Shown: piece after piece, positions 34,227 to 42,602 of the stretch | How the letters are laid out: each line of letters begins with the position of its first letter | How positions within the stretch are numbered: the first letter of the stretch is position 1 | DNA from: Paenibacillus rhizophilus | GTDB taxonomy: Bacteria; Bacillota; Bacilli; Paenibacillales; Paenibacillaceae | Direction of reading: 5' to 3' | Length of the DNA: 64,000 nt | Assembly: GCF_003854965.1 (NCBI RefSeq) | Contig: NZ_RQPI01000019.1 | Location: forward strand, 1-64,000 | Program-made: the position numbers and the translations under genes | Notes under the pieces: model-generated | Told to the model about the DNA's origin: nothing | Databases searched by the model: none | Seen by the model: only the letters and a program-made list of their open reading frames with translations

Positions 34227-34272
34227 CAAAAGCTGCCGAACCGCTCAACTTCTTGAGCGCCGGCAGCTTTTG
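34227..34272. terminator. Bidirectional terminator between the kinase and nrdB
   Basis: CAAAAGCTGCCG (34227-34238) pairs with CGGCAGCTTTTG (34261-34272), enclosing a second hairpin CGCTCAA-TTGAGCG. T runs occur on both strands. Confidence 0.85.
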
Positions 34273-34284
34273 CTTTCTGTCAGG

Positions 34285-35316
34285 TTACAGATCGTCGAAC
34301 CCGTTGTCGTCGCCTACTTTGCCGTAGTTGCGGGATTTGGCCTCGAAGAAGTCGGTCTTCGTCGCGTTCAGCGCCTCGTCGGAGAAGGGCTTGATCCAAG
34401 GCATGCAGTTCACGTCAACGCCCTCGTAGGCTTTGTCCAGCCCCATCAGGGTGAGGCGCTTGTTGGCGATAAATTTGATATAGTCGCTCAGTTCGTCAAG
34501 GTCGATGCCGCGAACCTCTTGCAGCGTGTAGTGCGCCCAGTTCGTTTCCAGTTCTACGGCCCGGTCGATCGTCCGGTACACATAATCCATATTTTCCTTG
34601 GTGTCCAGCTCCGGGAAATCCGCCAGCAGCTGCTTGAACACTTCGGCGAAGAAATAGCAGTGCTGATTCTCGTCGCGCTGAATGTAGGAGATCATCTGGC
34701 TGGTCGCCATCATTTTCTGGTCACGGGCCAGGTTGTAGAAGAAGGCGAAGGTGCTGTAGAAGAAAATCCCCTCCAGAATGAGATCTGCCACCAGCGCCTG
34801 GAAAAAGCTCTGTCTCGACGGGTTGTCGCGGAACTCCTGGTAAATCTCCGAGATGAACCGGTTGCGTTCCAGCAGGACGGGATCATGCTTCCAGTATTCG
34901 AAAATTTCCTTCTGCTCACGGTCGGAAACGATCGAGGAGAGCACGTAGGAATAGGATTGGTTGTGCACGACCTCCTGCTGTCCGATAATCGCTGAGATGG
35001 CTTCCAGGGAGGAGTCGGTAAAATACCGCTTCACGTCGCCGACGAACATCGTCTGCATCGAATCGAGCACGGCGAGCAGGGAGATGTTGATCTTGAACAC
35101 GCGCCGTTCTTCCTCTTCCAGAAGCGGAAACTGCTGGGCGTCCTTGGACATCGGAATTTCATCGGCGATCCAGTGATTCAGCAGCAGCACCTTGTACAGC
35201 TTGTACATATGCGGCATGCGGATATCGTTCCAGTTTAGAATGCCGGAGCATTCGCCTTCGATGATGCGGGTGGATTGGTTGGGGGCCTCGGTGTTGAATA
35301 TGTTTTGCAGCTGCAT
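34285..35316 (-). CDS. nrdB: Class I ribonucleotide reductase, beta subunit
   Basis: A 343-residue small subunit that houses the dimetal/tyrosyl-radical cofactor for aerobic dNTP synthesis. Helical ferritin-like ligands are visible: the first carboxylate region near WIADEIPMSKDAQQFPLLEEEERR, EAISAIIGQQEVVHNQSYS with Glu and His, and late YIQRDENQHCYFFAEVF with the E-x-x-H ligand pair. The ATG at 35316 has AGAGGAG at proper spacing; a GTG at 35325 lies too close to the site. It is 113 nt downstream of nrdA on the same strand. Confidence 0.94.
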   Translation of the reverse strand: MQLQNIFNTEAPNQSTRIIEGECSGILNWNDIRMPHMYKLYKVLLLNHWIADEIPMSKDAQQFPLLEEEERRVFKINISLLAVLDSMQTMFVGDVKRYFTDSSLEAISAIIGQQEVVHNQSYSYVLSSIVSDREQKEIFEYWKHDPVLLERNRFISEIYQEFRDNPSRQSFFQALVADLILEGIFFYSTFAFFYNLARDQKMMATSQMISYIQRDENQHCYFFAEVFKQLLADFPELDTKENMDYVYRTIDRAVELETNWAHYTLQEVRGIDLDELSDYIKFIANKRLTLMGLDKAYEGVDVNCMPWIKPFSDEALNATKTDFFEAKSRNYGKVGDDNGFDDL

Positions 35317-35429
35317 GATGGTCACTCCTCTGTTCTCTTGAGCAAAATGATCGGATATCAGGTGATGGCCGCAAGTTGCTTCACACCCATATCTTTGGCA
35401 AGCAAATCAATGACAAACGAAGTAGCGGA

Positions 35430-37763
35430 TCAGCTTGCGCAGGACTCGCATTCTTCGATCGTAAGCGCGCGGCTGCGCACGTAATAGGTCGATTTCAGTC
35501 CGCCCTTCCAGGCGTTCAGATGCAGATCCAGGAACTCGGTCGCCTTGATGTCCGGACGCACGTACAGGTTGAAGCTTTGGCCCTGGTCGACATGGCGCTG
35601 GCGGGCGGAGGCCATGCGGATCGACCAGTTCTGATCGATCAGGAACGCCGTTTTGTAGTACCAAATCGTCTTCTCGGACAGGTCGGGAGCCGGGTTGGCG
35701 ATTTTGTATGTCGTCTTCTCCTCGTAAGAGAGAAGGTCATAGAGCGGGTCGATGCTGGCCGTCGAGCCGGCGATGATCGATGTCGAGCCGTTCGGCGCGA
35801 TCGCGAACATCCACGCGTTGCGGACGCCGTCCCGCGCAACCTCTTCCTTCAGAGCACGCCACTGCTCGGCCGTGACGAATTTGCCTTCGCGCTCGCCGCT
35901 GATGTAGCCGCGTAATTCGAAGTACGCGCCCGTCTCCCAGTCGGAGCCGGCGAACTTCGGATAGCGGCCCTTCTCGCGGGCCAGCTCCATGCTGGAACGG
36001 ACGAGCAGATAGTTGATATGCTCGTACAGATGGTCGTTGTACTCCACGGCTTCCTCGGACTCCCAGCGGATGCCTTCCAGCGCGAGCAGATGATGCAGGC
36101 CGAAAGTGCCGAGGCCGACGGCGCGGTACTGGCTGTTCGTATACTGTGCCTGGAGCACTTCGATATTGTTAATGTCGATGACGTTGTCCAGCATGCGAAC
36201 CTGAATCGGAATAAGGCGCTCCAGCACTCCGGCCGGAACGGCGCGGGCGAGATGGATGGAGTTCAGGTTGCAGACGACGAAGTCGCCGGGAATTTTGGAA
36301 ACGACGATCCGGGTCTGGCCGTCCTTGGTTACAAGCTCCTCCTGCTCGACTACAGTCGCGGATTGATTCTGCATAATTTCCGTACACAGATTGGAGGAGA
36401 AGACCATGCCCTTATGGCGGTTCGGATTGGCGCGGTTAACGGTGTCGCGGTAGAACATGTACGGCGTTCCAGTCTCTAGCTGCGATTTCATGATCCGTTT
36501 CATAATGTCGATGGCCGGAACGGTGATGCGGGTCAGCTCCGGATGGGCGGACGCTTCGGCATATTTCTCGCGGAAGGTCCCTTGGCCGAACTCCTCGTCG
36601 TAGAAGTCTTCCAGGCCAAGGGCGCGGCCGTCTTCGTCCTTCCAGCCCATGACCTTCTTCACTTCATGCGGGCAGAACAGACTCCACTGCCCCCGCGCGT
36701 CCACGGCTTCCATGAACAGGTCGGGCAGGCAGACGCCGTGGAAGACGTCATGGGCGCGCATGCGCTCGTCACCATTGTTGAGCTTAAGATCCAGGAAGGC
36801 AAGAATGTCTTTATGGAACACGTCGAGATAGACGGCGATGGCGCCCTTGCGGGTGCCGAGCTGGTCGACGCTGACGGCGGTGTTGTTCAGCTGGCGAATC
36901 CAAGGGATGACGCCGGAGCTGGTGTTCTTGTGGCCGCGGATGTCGGAGCCGCGGGCGCGCACCTTGCCGAGGTAGACGCCGATGCCGCCGCCCATTTTGC
37001 TGAGGCGCGCCACATCCGTATTGGAGTCGAAGATGCCTTCCAGCGAGTCGTCGACCGTGTCGATGAAGCAGCTGGACAGCTGGCCCGCGACTTTTTTACC
37101 TGCATTGGACATCGTCGGGGTAGCAGCTGTCATATAGATGTTGCTCATCGCCCAGTAGGCTTCCTTCGCGAGCTCCAGGCGCTTCTCCGCAGGCTCCTGA
37201 TGCATCAGATACATGGCGATAATCATGTAGCGCTCCTGCGGAAGCTCCATGACACGCCCGTCGAAATCGCGGGCGAGATAGCGGTCGGACAGCGTGAGCA
37301 GCCCGATGTAATCGAACAGCAGGTCGCGCGAAGGGTCGATGCAGGCTCCCAGCTCTTCGATTTGACTTTTCGTGTAGGCGGTCAGCAGTTCCTCGCGGTA
37401 CACGCCTTTTTTGACGAGACCCTCAATCAGCGGATACAGCGCGCCGTATGGCTCGTCCGGGTACGCTTTGTAGCGGCGGTTTACCGCCGCTTTTTTGTAA
37501 AGGGAGGTCAGCAGAGAGCGGGCGGCAGCAAATTTCCAGTCCGGTTCTTCCTTGGACACCAGCTCCAGAGCGCTCATAGTAAAAGCGCTGCTGATCTCCT
37601 CGCCGCTGACTTCGTCCCGGCGCAGCTTGGTATTCACGCCGCGCAGCAGACTCTCCTTGCTCAGGTTGTCCAGACCGTTTAAGACCCGGTCGGCATAAAC
37701 GGAAAGACGTATTTCATCAAAGGCAAGCTGGCGGTTGTCGGGTTTCACTACGAGTTGGGGCAT
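35430..37763 (-). CDS. nrdA: Class I ribonucleotide reductase, alpha subunit
   Basis: The 777-residue catalytic subunit that reduces ribonucleotides using a radical from NrdB. An N-terminal ATP-cone-like region occupies about 1-90. Active-site features are GQLSSCFIDT (redox cysteine), SNLCTEI (catalytic Cys-Glu), the PNGSTS loop, and the C-terminal YYVRSRALTIEECESC with the tyrosine pair of the radical path and the CxxC (772, 775) that accepts electrons from thioredoxin. Length and C-terminus favour class Ia over the shorter class Ib NrdE. AAAGGAAG precedes the start. No nrdI or glutaredoxin-like nrdH is adjacent, which also fits class Ia. Confidence 0.95.
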   Translation of the reverse strand: MPQLVVKPDNRQLAFDEIRLSVYADRVLNGLDNLSKESLLRGVNTKLRRDEVSGEEISSAFTMSALELVSKEEPDWKFAAARSLLTSLYKKAAVNRRYKAYPDEPYGALYPLIEGLVKKGVYREELLTAYTKSQIEELGACIDPSRDLLFDYIGLLTLSDRYLARDFDGRVMELPQERYMIIAMYLMHQEPAEKRLELAKEAYWAMSNIYMTAATPTMSNAGKKVAGQLSSCFIDTVDDSLEGIFDSNTDVARLSKMGGGIGVYLGKVRARGSDIRGHKNTSSGVIPWIRQLNNTAVSVDQLGTRKGAIAVYLDVFHKDILAFLDLKLNNGDERMRAHDVFHGVCLPDLFMEAVDARGQWSLFCPHEVKKVMGWKDEDGRALGLEDFYDEEFGQGTFREKYAEASAHPELTRITVPAIDIMKRIMKSQLETGTPYMFYRDTVNRANPNRHKGMVFSSNLCTEIMQNQSATVVEQEELVTKDGQTRIVVSKIPGDFVVCNLNSIHLARAVPAGVLERLIPIQVRMLDNVIDINNIEVLQAQYTNSQYRAVGLGTFGLHHLLALEGIRWESEEAVEYNDHLYEHINYLLVRSSMELAREKGRYPKFAGSDWETGAYFELRGYISGEREGKFVTAEQWRALKEEVARDGVRNAWMFAIAPNGSTSIIAGSTASIDPLYDLLSYEEKTTYKIANPAPDLSEKTIWYYKTAFLIDQNWSIRMASARQRHVDQGQSFNLYVRPDIKATEFLDLHLNAWKGGLKSTYYVRSRALTIEECESCAS

Positions 37764-37836
37764 TCGGATCGCTTCCTTTCACGGCATAAAATTTTTATGG
37801 GATGAAGGTTATAGGGCATGAATGAATATTTATATT

Positions 37837-37960
37837 GCTTGGGTCTGCAGAACTTGAGTCTTGTATCTTAAGTATGCAGAGCTTGTATTTTAAGCTGAAT
37901 CCTCGGAGCTTGGGTCAGCAGAGCTTGAGGTAGCAGGACCTAAGTCGGCAAAATCCTAAT
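37837..37960. repeat. Degenerate short direct repeats upstream of nrdA
   Basis: Variants of GCAGAGCTTGNGT occur about five times, near 37847, 37876, 37898, 37918 and 37937, at roughly 20-30 nt spacing. Confidence 0.5.
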
Positions 37961-38077
37961 CTGAGCTGAAGCCGATGGATTGGCTTATTCCAACGGAATA
38001 GCCCCGAGGTGTATATTTAATTTTCAATATCAAAAATTGATATATATAAGCGCATGGAGGGGCCCGGTCCGGGCTTA

Positions 38078-38146
38078 TTAACTGGAATTTCTCCAGTTAA
38101 ATAGTTCTGGACGAGCGCTGTATTAAGTTTAACTGGAAATCTTCCA
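38078..38146. repeat. Inverted repeat TTAACTGGA...TCCAGTTAA and a related copy
   Basis: A perfect 9-bp inverted repeat lies at 38078-38086 and 38092-38100. A second, imperfect AACTGGAAATCTTCCA lies at 38131-38146. Neither has a T run typical of terminators; they may be extragenic repeats or regulator sites. Confidence 0.5.
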
Positions 38147-38508
38147 TATAATTTACCGTTTGCGGCGAATAGGAGAGAGAAACGGGCAAATTAGCGGGAG
38201 TATTTCCGCCTAAGTATCCTTAAGACGACTTTATGATGATAATTAACGAGAGAAAATCCCGCTAGTTGATAGAGAAGAGGTTTAAGCAACGTTCAATCCG
38301 GTTTGGCGGGACCGCTCTACTTCAGCCCAACATTGGAACTAAGCTCTAACGCAGGACTGCTCCAACGCCCTGGCCGGCGCCAACCCAGGGTCCCGGCCCA
38401 TTATAGGGCTCGGCTCGATCTTGTGCCCCGGCCCAACCGCTTGTCCCTGTCCCAACCCCCTACCACCGACCCGCCGGGAGCTCTCGCCGATCCGCTCCGT
38501 GCGGCGGC

Positions 38509-39024
38509 TTACAGCCTTACCGTCTGCCACAGCACGGCCTCTGCGCCGGCCAGGCTGGCCTGAATATCGATAATCCGCTGGTTGGAGCTGCCGCGGAAAC
38601 GGAGGGTGGTGTCCTTCAGGGCCTCCTCGAAGCGCCCGTCAATCAGCACCTGGCACAGCGACAGCAGCTTCCACTCGGGCGATCCCGGCATGGCCGCCAG
38701 CTCTTCGTAAGTGTAGCCGGTGTAGATCCAGACCGGGAACTCCGGCAGTGTTCCGCGCACTTCATAGATGAATTCCGCAACTTCCTCCGCGGAGAAAAAA
38801 GGGTCACCGCCCGCCAGCGTCAGACCGCTAAGCAGCGGATTGGCGGCCATTTCGCCGATGATCTGCCGCCTGCGTCCCGGTGTGAAGGGTTCGCCATACC
38901 CGAAATTCCAGGTTTCGGGATTGAAGCAGCCGGGGCAGCGGTGACGGCAGCCGCTGACGAAGACAACTGCCCGCAGACCGTCGCCTTCGTTAATGGACTC
39001 CGGGTAGTAGCCGCCAATATTCAT
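38509..39024 (-). CDS. nrdG: Anaerobic ribonucleotide reductase activating protein (radical SAM)
   Basis: A 171-residue radical SAM activase that installs the glycyl radical on NrdD. The iron-sulfur/SAM motif CRHRCPGC (CxxxCxxC, about residues 26-33) lies in FVSGCRHRCPGCFNPETW, and GGDPFF follows as the SAM-binding GGE-like motif. The start overlaps the nrdD stop by 4 nt (ATGA), so the genes are translationally coupled. The length is normal. Confidence 0.96.
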   Translation of the reverse strand: MNIGGYYPESINEGDGLRAVVFVSGCRHRCPGCFNPETWNFGYGEPFTPGRRRQIIGEMAANPLLSGLTLAGGDPFFSAEEVAEFIYEVRGTLPEFPVWIYTGYTYEELAAMPGSPEWKLLSLCQVLIDGRFEEALKDTTLRFRGSSNQRIIDIQASLAGAEAVLWQTVRL

Positions 39025-41006
39025 AGATGCTTGACCCGGTCCCTGACCTCGGCCTGCTTGGCCGCGTTGAAGCGGGTCTGGTAATCCCCGGTCAGGTAGC
39101 CTGTAACCCGGCGCAGACGGCGGATATGCACATGCTCTTCATGAGCGCCGCAGGAAGGGCAGGTCGCGCCGATCACGCCCTCATAGCCGCAGCCGGAGCA
39201 CCGGTCGACGGGATGGTTGATGCTGAAATAGCTGATATTTTGCTCCAGGGCGTAACGGATGATTTGGACAAAAGCCGCCGGGTTGCTGCGCGCATTGCCG
39301 TCCAGCTCCACATAGGAGATCGCGCCGGCGTTGCAGTAATCGTGGAACGCTGCTTCTAGCTTGATCTTGTTCGCTGCCCCCGTCGGATAGTAGACCGGAA
39401 CGTGGAACGAGTTCGTATAATACTCGCGGTCGGTGACGCCTTCGATTTCGCCGAATTCCTTGCGGTCGATCTTGGTGAATTTGCCGGACAGCCCTTCCGC
39501 CGGAGTGGCGAAGAGGGAAATGTTCAGTTCCAGCTCGTCGCTTTTGCGGTCGCAGAACTCACGCATATGCCGCACGATGGCGAGCGCTTTTCCGTACACC
39601 TCCGTGTCCTCGGCGTGATGCTTGCCGTACATCGCCTTCATGCATTCGGCCATGCCAATGAATCCGAGCGACAGGCTGCCGTGCTTCAGCAGTTCACTCA
39701 CCCGGTCCTCGGGTTCCAGCAGTTCGCCGCCTTCCCAAACGCCTTCGCGCATCATGAAGTCGGACGCTTTGGCCTTTTGCGCCGCCTGGATGCGGAAGCG
39801 GTGGAGAAGACCTTCCAGAGCGATTTCCATATAATGATCCAGATCATCGTAAAAGCCTTCCTCATCCGCCGCTTGCCGCAGACCCGTTGCGGTTCCATAT
39901 TGGATGCCAAGCCGGACAAGGTTCAATGTATTGAAAGACAGATTGCCTTTGCCGGAGCAATAATTGCGTCCGAAGCGGTCGCCGAGCACCCGGGTGCGGC
40001 AGCCCATCGTTGCGAATTCGGTATCCGGGTTCGCCGGATCGTAGTACATCAGATTCAGCGGGGCGTCCAGATTCGCAAAATTCGGGTACAGCCGCCGCGC
40101 CGAGCATTCCGCCGCCTTCAGGAACAGCGCGTAGTTGGGTTCGCCCGGCTGCTGGTTCACGCCTTTTTTACATTTAAAGATCTGAATTGGGAACACCGGC
40201 GTTTCTCCGCTGCCCAGTCCATTCATCGTAGCCGTCAGCAGGGAGTCGATAACAAGCTGTCCCTCGGGCGAGGTGCAGGTGCCGTAATTGATGCTGGTAA
40301 AAGGAATTTGTCCCCCCGCTCTGGAGGACATCGTGTTCAGGTTATGTATCAGACTCTCGGATGCTTGAAGCGTTTCGCTCTGCGTCTCCTTCAGCGCGTA
40401 GCGGAAGGTCTTCGGATACCGTTCCTTCAGATCGGTCCGGCTCATTGTGATTTCCCCGAGGTCCTCGCCGGCTTGTCCTTCTTCAAAATAATCCAGGCCC
40501 TTGCGGAACAGCTTGGCGAAGGATTTGGCCACATAAGGGGCGAGATCGTGATCGAGCTTGCTTCCCGATACGCCGCCGTATTGAGAGTTTTGCTGGGATT
40601 GAAAAATAATGGCCGTAAGCGCCATGGCCGTCATAATGGAGTTCGGAGGCCGCACGCTGCCGTTGCCGGTGTTGAAGCCCTGCCGGAGCAGCTTGTCAAA
40701 CGGGATAAAAATGCAGTTCGTCGTTCCGATGGCGTATTGGTCCAGATCATGCACGTATACGACGTTCTCCTTGATCGCCTGCACAAGCTGGGGCGGCATC
40801 GTGAAGCTGCGGGCATACCATTTGGAATACTCGCTGCCGAATTTGCTCATCTTGCCGGAGAAGCTTTCCCCGTTCAGATTGGCATTCTCCCTCAGCAGAT
40901 CCATGTCCCGGCTGTCGATAATATCGCGCCCCAGACCGATAACTTCCTCCAACAGAACTTCGTTTGCGCTTTGGCCGCTTGTTTGCCGTTTCTCCAGCAG
41001 CGTCAT
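39021..41006 (-). CDS. nrdD: Anaerobic ribonucleoside-triphosphate reductase (class III)
   Basis: A 661-residue oxygen-sensitive glycyl-radical enzyme that makes dNTPs without oxygen. The C-terminal zinc site has two CxxC pairs (CSGC and CPSC), and the glycyl-radical motif is RVTGYL (G636). The upstream catalytic region includes MGCRTRVLGDRFGRNYCSGKGNLSFNTLNLVRL. The N-terminus starts MTLLEKRQTSGQSANEVL, without an obvious full ATP-cone. The ATG at 41006 has AGAGGAG. It is co-transcribed with nrdG and preceded by a cobalamin riboswitch and a regulatory stack. Confidence 0.95.
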   Translation of the reverse strand: MTLLEKRQTSGQSANEVLLEEVIGLGRDIIDSRDMDLLRENANLNGESFSGKMSKFGSEYSKWYARSFTMPPQLVQAIKENVVYVHDLDQYAIGTTNCIFIPFDKLLRQGFNTGNGSVRPPNSIMTAMALTAIIFQSQQNSQYGGVSGSKLDHDLAPYVAKSFAKLFRKGLDYFEEGQAGEDLGEITMSRTDLKERYPKTFRYALKETQSETLQASESLIHNLNTMSSRAGGQIPFTSINYGTCTSPEGQLVIDSLLTATMNGLGSGETPVFPIQIFKCKKGVNQQPGEPNYALFLKAAECSARRLYPNFANLDAPLNLMYYDPANPDTEFATMGCRTRVLGDRFGRNYCSGKGNLSFNTLNLVRLGIQYGTATGLRQAADEEGFYDDLDHYMEIALEGLLHRFRIQAAQKAKASDFMMREGVWEGGELLEPEDRVSELLKHGSLSLGFIGMAECMKAMYGKHHAEDTEVYGKALAIVRHMREFCDRKSDELELNISLFATPAEGLSGKFTKIDRKEFGEIEGVTDREYYTNSFHVPVYYPTGAANKIKLEAAFHDYCNAGAISYVELDGNARSNPAAFVQIIRYALEQNISYFSINHPVDRCSGCGYEGVIGATCPSCGAHEEHVHIRRLRRVTGYLTGDYQTRFNAAKQAEVRDRVKHL

Positions 41007-41082
41007 TGTGCAGCTCTCCTCTCCATAACGTCCCTGTCCTAAAACTCTGATTATCCTTGTGTTCAAAAAAAACTTGCATTCC

Positions 41083-41119
41083 AAAAAGGCATTTCCCGCC
41101 CAAGAACGCAGGAAATGCC
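41083..41119 (-). terminator. Intrinsic terminator between cobalamin riboswitch and nrdD
   Basis: On the minus strand GGCATTTCC (41119-41111) pairs with GGAAATGCC (41096-41088), followed by TTTTT. It lies about 100 nt after the riboswitch and 77 nt before the nrdD start, so it is the probable expression platform: bound cobalamin would favour termination. Confidence 0.75.
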
Positions 41120-41219
41120 ACTATGTTCGCCAGGCCCGTCCAAACAAAGCCCGGTCATATCAAAAACTTACATAGCGGACACCCCTCCTGTTCCTCGCAG
41201 GCGCTCTTATGAATGGTGT

Positions 41220-41400
41220 CGCTGGAAACAGGCAGGTTTCCTGGCTTCCGTCTGTTCTTCCGGCGCCTTCCCGGGAGCCGATTCCTTGCGCTCTCAGTGG
41301 CCTTGTGCCGGAAGATGCCGCCCGCGTCCTCGCCTGAGGAGGGGCATCCGGTTACAGTGGCGGGACCGCAGCGGATTCGCACCGCGCTTCCCTATTAAGC
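41220..41400 (-). ncRNA. Cobalamin riboswitch upstream of nrdDG
   Basis: The minus strand reads, in order, AATAGGGAAGCGCGGTGCGA, ATCCGCTGCGGTCCCGCCAC, the GCCACTG core, GGGAAGGCGCCGG and GACGGAAGCCAGGAAACCTG, the full set of conserved AdoCbl-riboswitch blocks. It lies in the nrdDG leader. Such riboswitches switch genes off when B12 is plentiful, so the anaerobic reductase should be repressed by cobalamin; this would make sense if a B12-dependent class II reductase exists elsewhere in the genome (inference). Confidence 0.96.
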
Positions 41401-41434
41401 TATGACTTCCCATTAGAGAGTCAAGCACCTGATT

Positions 41435-41489
41435 CCACTATATTTTGTTGTCGTTTATTTAAGATAACCCAATATGTTGTATCTGTAAA
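41435..41489 (-). promoter_or_regulatory. nrdDG promoter with two NrdR-like boxes
   Basis: On the minus strand -35 TTTACA (41489-41484), a 17-nt spacer and -10 TATCTT (41466-41461) form a promoter. Two sites match the NrdR consensus ACACWATATATWGTGT: CCACTATATTTTGTTG (41435-41450) and ACCCAATATGTTGTAT (41467-41482). They are separated by 16 nt, the usual NrdR spacing. The second lies entirely within the -35/-10 spacer and the first covers about +4 to +20, so binding should repress. Confidence 0.75.
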
Positions 41490-41508
41490 CATATTTTTTG
41501 AGTTTTTG

Positions 41509-41562
41509 ATATCCACAGAACATCCACAAACCGTCCACAGGTAATCCACAAATTCATCCACA
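41509..41562. repeat. Five DnaA-box-like repeats at 11-bp period upstream of the nrdDG promoter
   Basis: TCCACA begins at 41512, 41523, 41534, 41545 and 41557. With their three preceding bases they match the DnaA box TTATCCACA at 8, 7, 6, 8 and 8 of 9 positions. All are in the same orientation and on nearly the same helix face, about 20-75 bp upstream of the -35. Confidence 0.75.
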
Positions 41563-41773
41563 AACTGACCCTTCAAGAGTCAAAAACGAGAGGGGATATG
41601 GCATCGTTTGAATCCGGATTTGCTGTGATTTCGCCACAAACAATCCTGATAGGCCTTCCGGCTATGTACGAATGAGAGAGGACGATTTGTAGCCAGGCTC
41701 CCCAATTGCTACAATATAGGAAAGCTGTATAGGGATGTTTCCTCAATGCAGCGTGGAGAGGGAGGTTATTCAA

Positions 41774-42082
41774 ATGGCTATCGCCGAAATCACCGTAATT
41801 CCGATCGGAACCGGCAGCACCAGTCTCAGCAGTTATGTCGCCGGGATGCAGCGCGCGCTGGAGAGCGTGGAGGGCATAACCTTTGAGCTTACATCCATGG
41901 GCACTATTATTGAAGGCCCGCTGCCGCGCATTCTGGCTGCGGTCGAAGTCCTGCACGAATCGCCGTTTGCGGCTGGCGCCCAGCGCGTGTCCACTGCGCT
42001 CAAAATCGACGACCGGCGCGACAAAGAGGCCAGCAGCAAGCAGAAGCTGGAGTCGGTGGAGCGCAAGCTGCACGAAGAGTAG
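41774..42082 (+). CDS. MTH1187-family thiamine-binding-like protein (YqgV type)
   Basis: A 102-residue protein: AEITVIPIGTGSTSLSSYVAGMQRALE, GITFELTSMGTIIEGPLPRILAAVEVLHE. This is the DUF77/MTH1187 family, a ferredoxin-like fold that binds thiamine or related ligands in some members. It is cytoplasmic, with function unproven. The ATG at 41774 follows GGAGGGAGG; an upstream in-frame ATG (41735) has none. It is a single gene. Confidence 0.87.
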   Translation: MAIAEITVIPIGTGSTSLSSYVAGMQRALESVEGITFELTSMGTIIEGPLPRILAAVEVLHESPFAAGAQRVSTALKIDDRRDKEASSKQKLESVERKLHEE

Positions 42083-42271
42083 GAGCAGACAGACTGCCGG
42101 GGCGGCATGATTGCCGCTCTGGGCAGAGGCCCATTGGGCGGCAGGGACAGCGGATACGGTTTGAGCCGAACGGAGTGTGCAGCAGCGAACCGCTTTCCCG
42201 CCCGGTTTGTTAGGGGCATCCTCCCAAAGCAATGGCGCCAATTTCTTGCAACAAACCGGTCTAAAAAAGAG

Positions 42272-42299
42272 TTGCTTTTTTCGCTAAACGGGGTATAAT
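42272..42299 (+). promoter_or_regulatory. Promoter of tRNA-Thr
   Basis: TTGCTT (42272-42277), a 16-nt spacer and a consensus TATAAT (42294-42299), ending 31 nt before the tRNA. Confidence 0.7.
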
Positions 42300-42330
42300 A
42301 GTTTCTGTTGTGACGGAAAATTAACAATAT

Positions 42331-42402
42331 GCTGGTGTAGCTCAGGGGTAGAGCAACGCACTCGTAATGCGTAGGCCGGGGGTTCAATTCCCTTCACCAG
42401 CA
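42331..42402 (+). tRNA. tRNA-Thr (anticodon CGT)
   Basis: A full cloverleaf of 72 nt. Acceptor GCTGGTG pairs with CACCAGC, the D arm is GCTC-AGGGGTA-GAGC, the anticodon stem ACGCA/TGCGT encloses loop CTCGTAA (anticodon CGT), and the T arm has GGTTCAATTCC. The discriminator base is A and CCA is not encoded. Confidence 0.95.
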
Positions 42403-42420
42403 TCCTGACAGTCCTTATGT

Positions 42421-42457
42421 AGCGCGGAATTCCGAATTAATCGGAGCCGCGCTTTTT
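42421..42457 (+). terminator. Terminator of tRNA-Thr
   Basis: AGCGCGG and TTCCGA pair with TCGGA and GCCGCGCT with small bulges, followed by TTTTTT. Confidence 0.8.
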
Positions 42458-42602
42458 TGTTGCTTCTGCCATTTTTCCACCTTATTCGAGTATCGCATTT
42501 TCTGGGAGGAAGAGTCCCATTATTATTCATTTGGGCCCCTCATCCCGCCGTTCCACTAAGCATCCGTCAATCATACTCTACCAATAAAGGAGGTGATAAG
42601 CG

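Larger units (their letters stand above)
37764..38508. other. Long intergenic region between nrdA and nrdG
   Basis: About 745 nt without a convincing gene. It holds the nrdA promoter (not identified), a degenerate repeat block, inverted repeats and GC-rich, proline-codon-like sequence at 38330-38500 with no ribosome binding site. I found no clear tandem NrdR boxes here, unlike the nrdD promoter. Confidence 0.5.

Noticed and set aside
36543..37682. A 379-residue open frame on the + strand opposite nrdA
   Set aside because: It is antisense to conserved NrdA sequence and has no ribosome binding site.
37764..38300. Possible NrdR boxes before nrdA
   Set aside because: AT-rich palindromes (for example ATATCAAAAATTGATAT near 38027) do not fit the NrdR consensus or its paired spacing.
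38303..38563. An 86-residue proline/serine-rich frame in the nrdA-nrdG gap
   Set aside because: No ribosome binding site, overlaps the nrdG 3' end, and composition is like noncoding GC-rich DNA.
39402..41042. A 546-residue open frame on the + strand opposite nrdD
   Set aside because: No start signal or recognisable domain; the opposite strand encodes a complete NrdD with glycyl-radical and zinc motifs.
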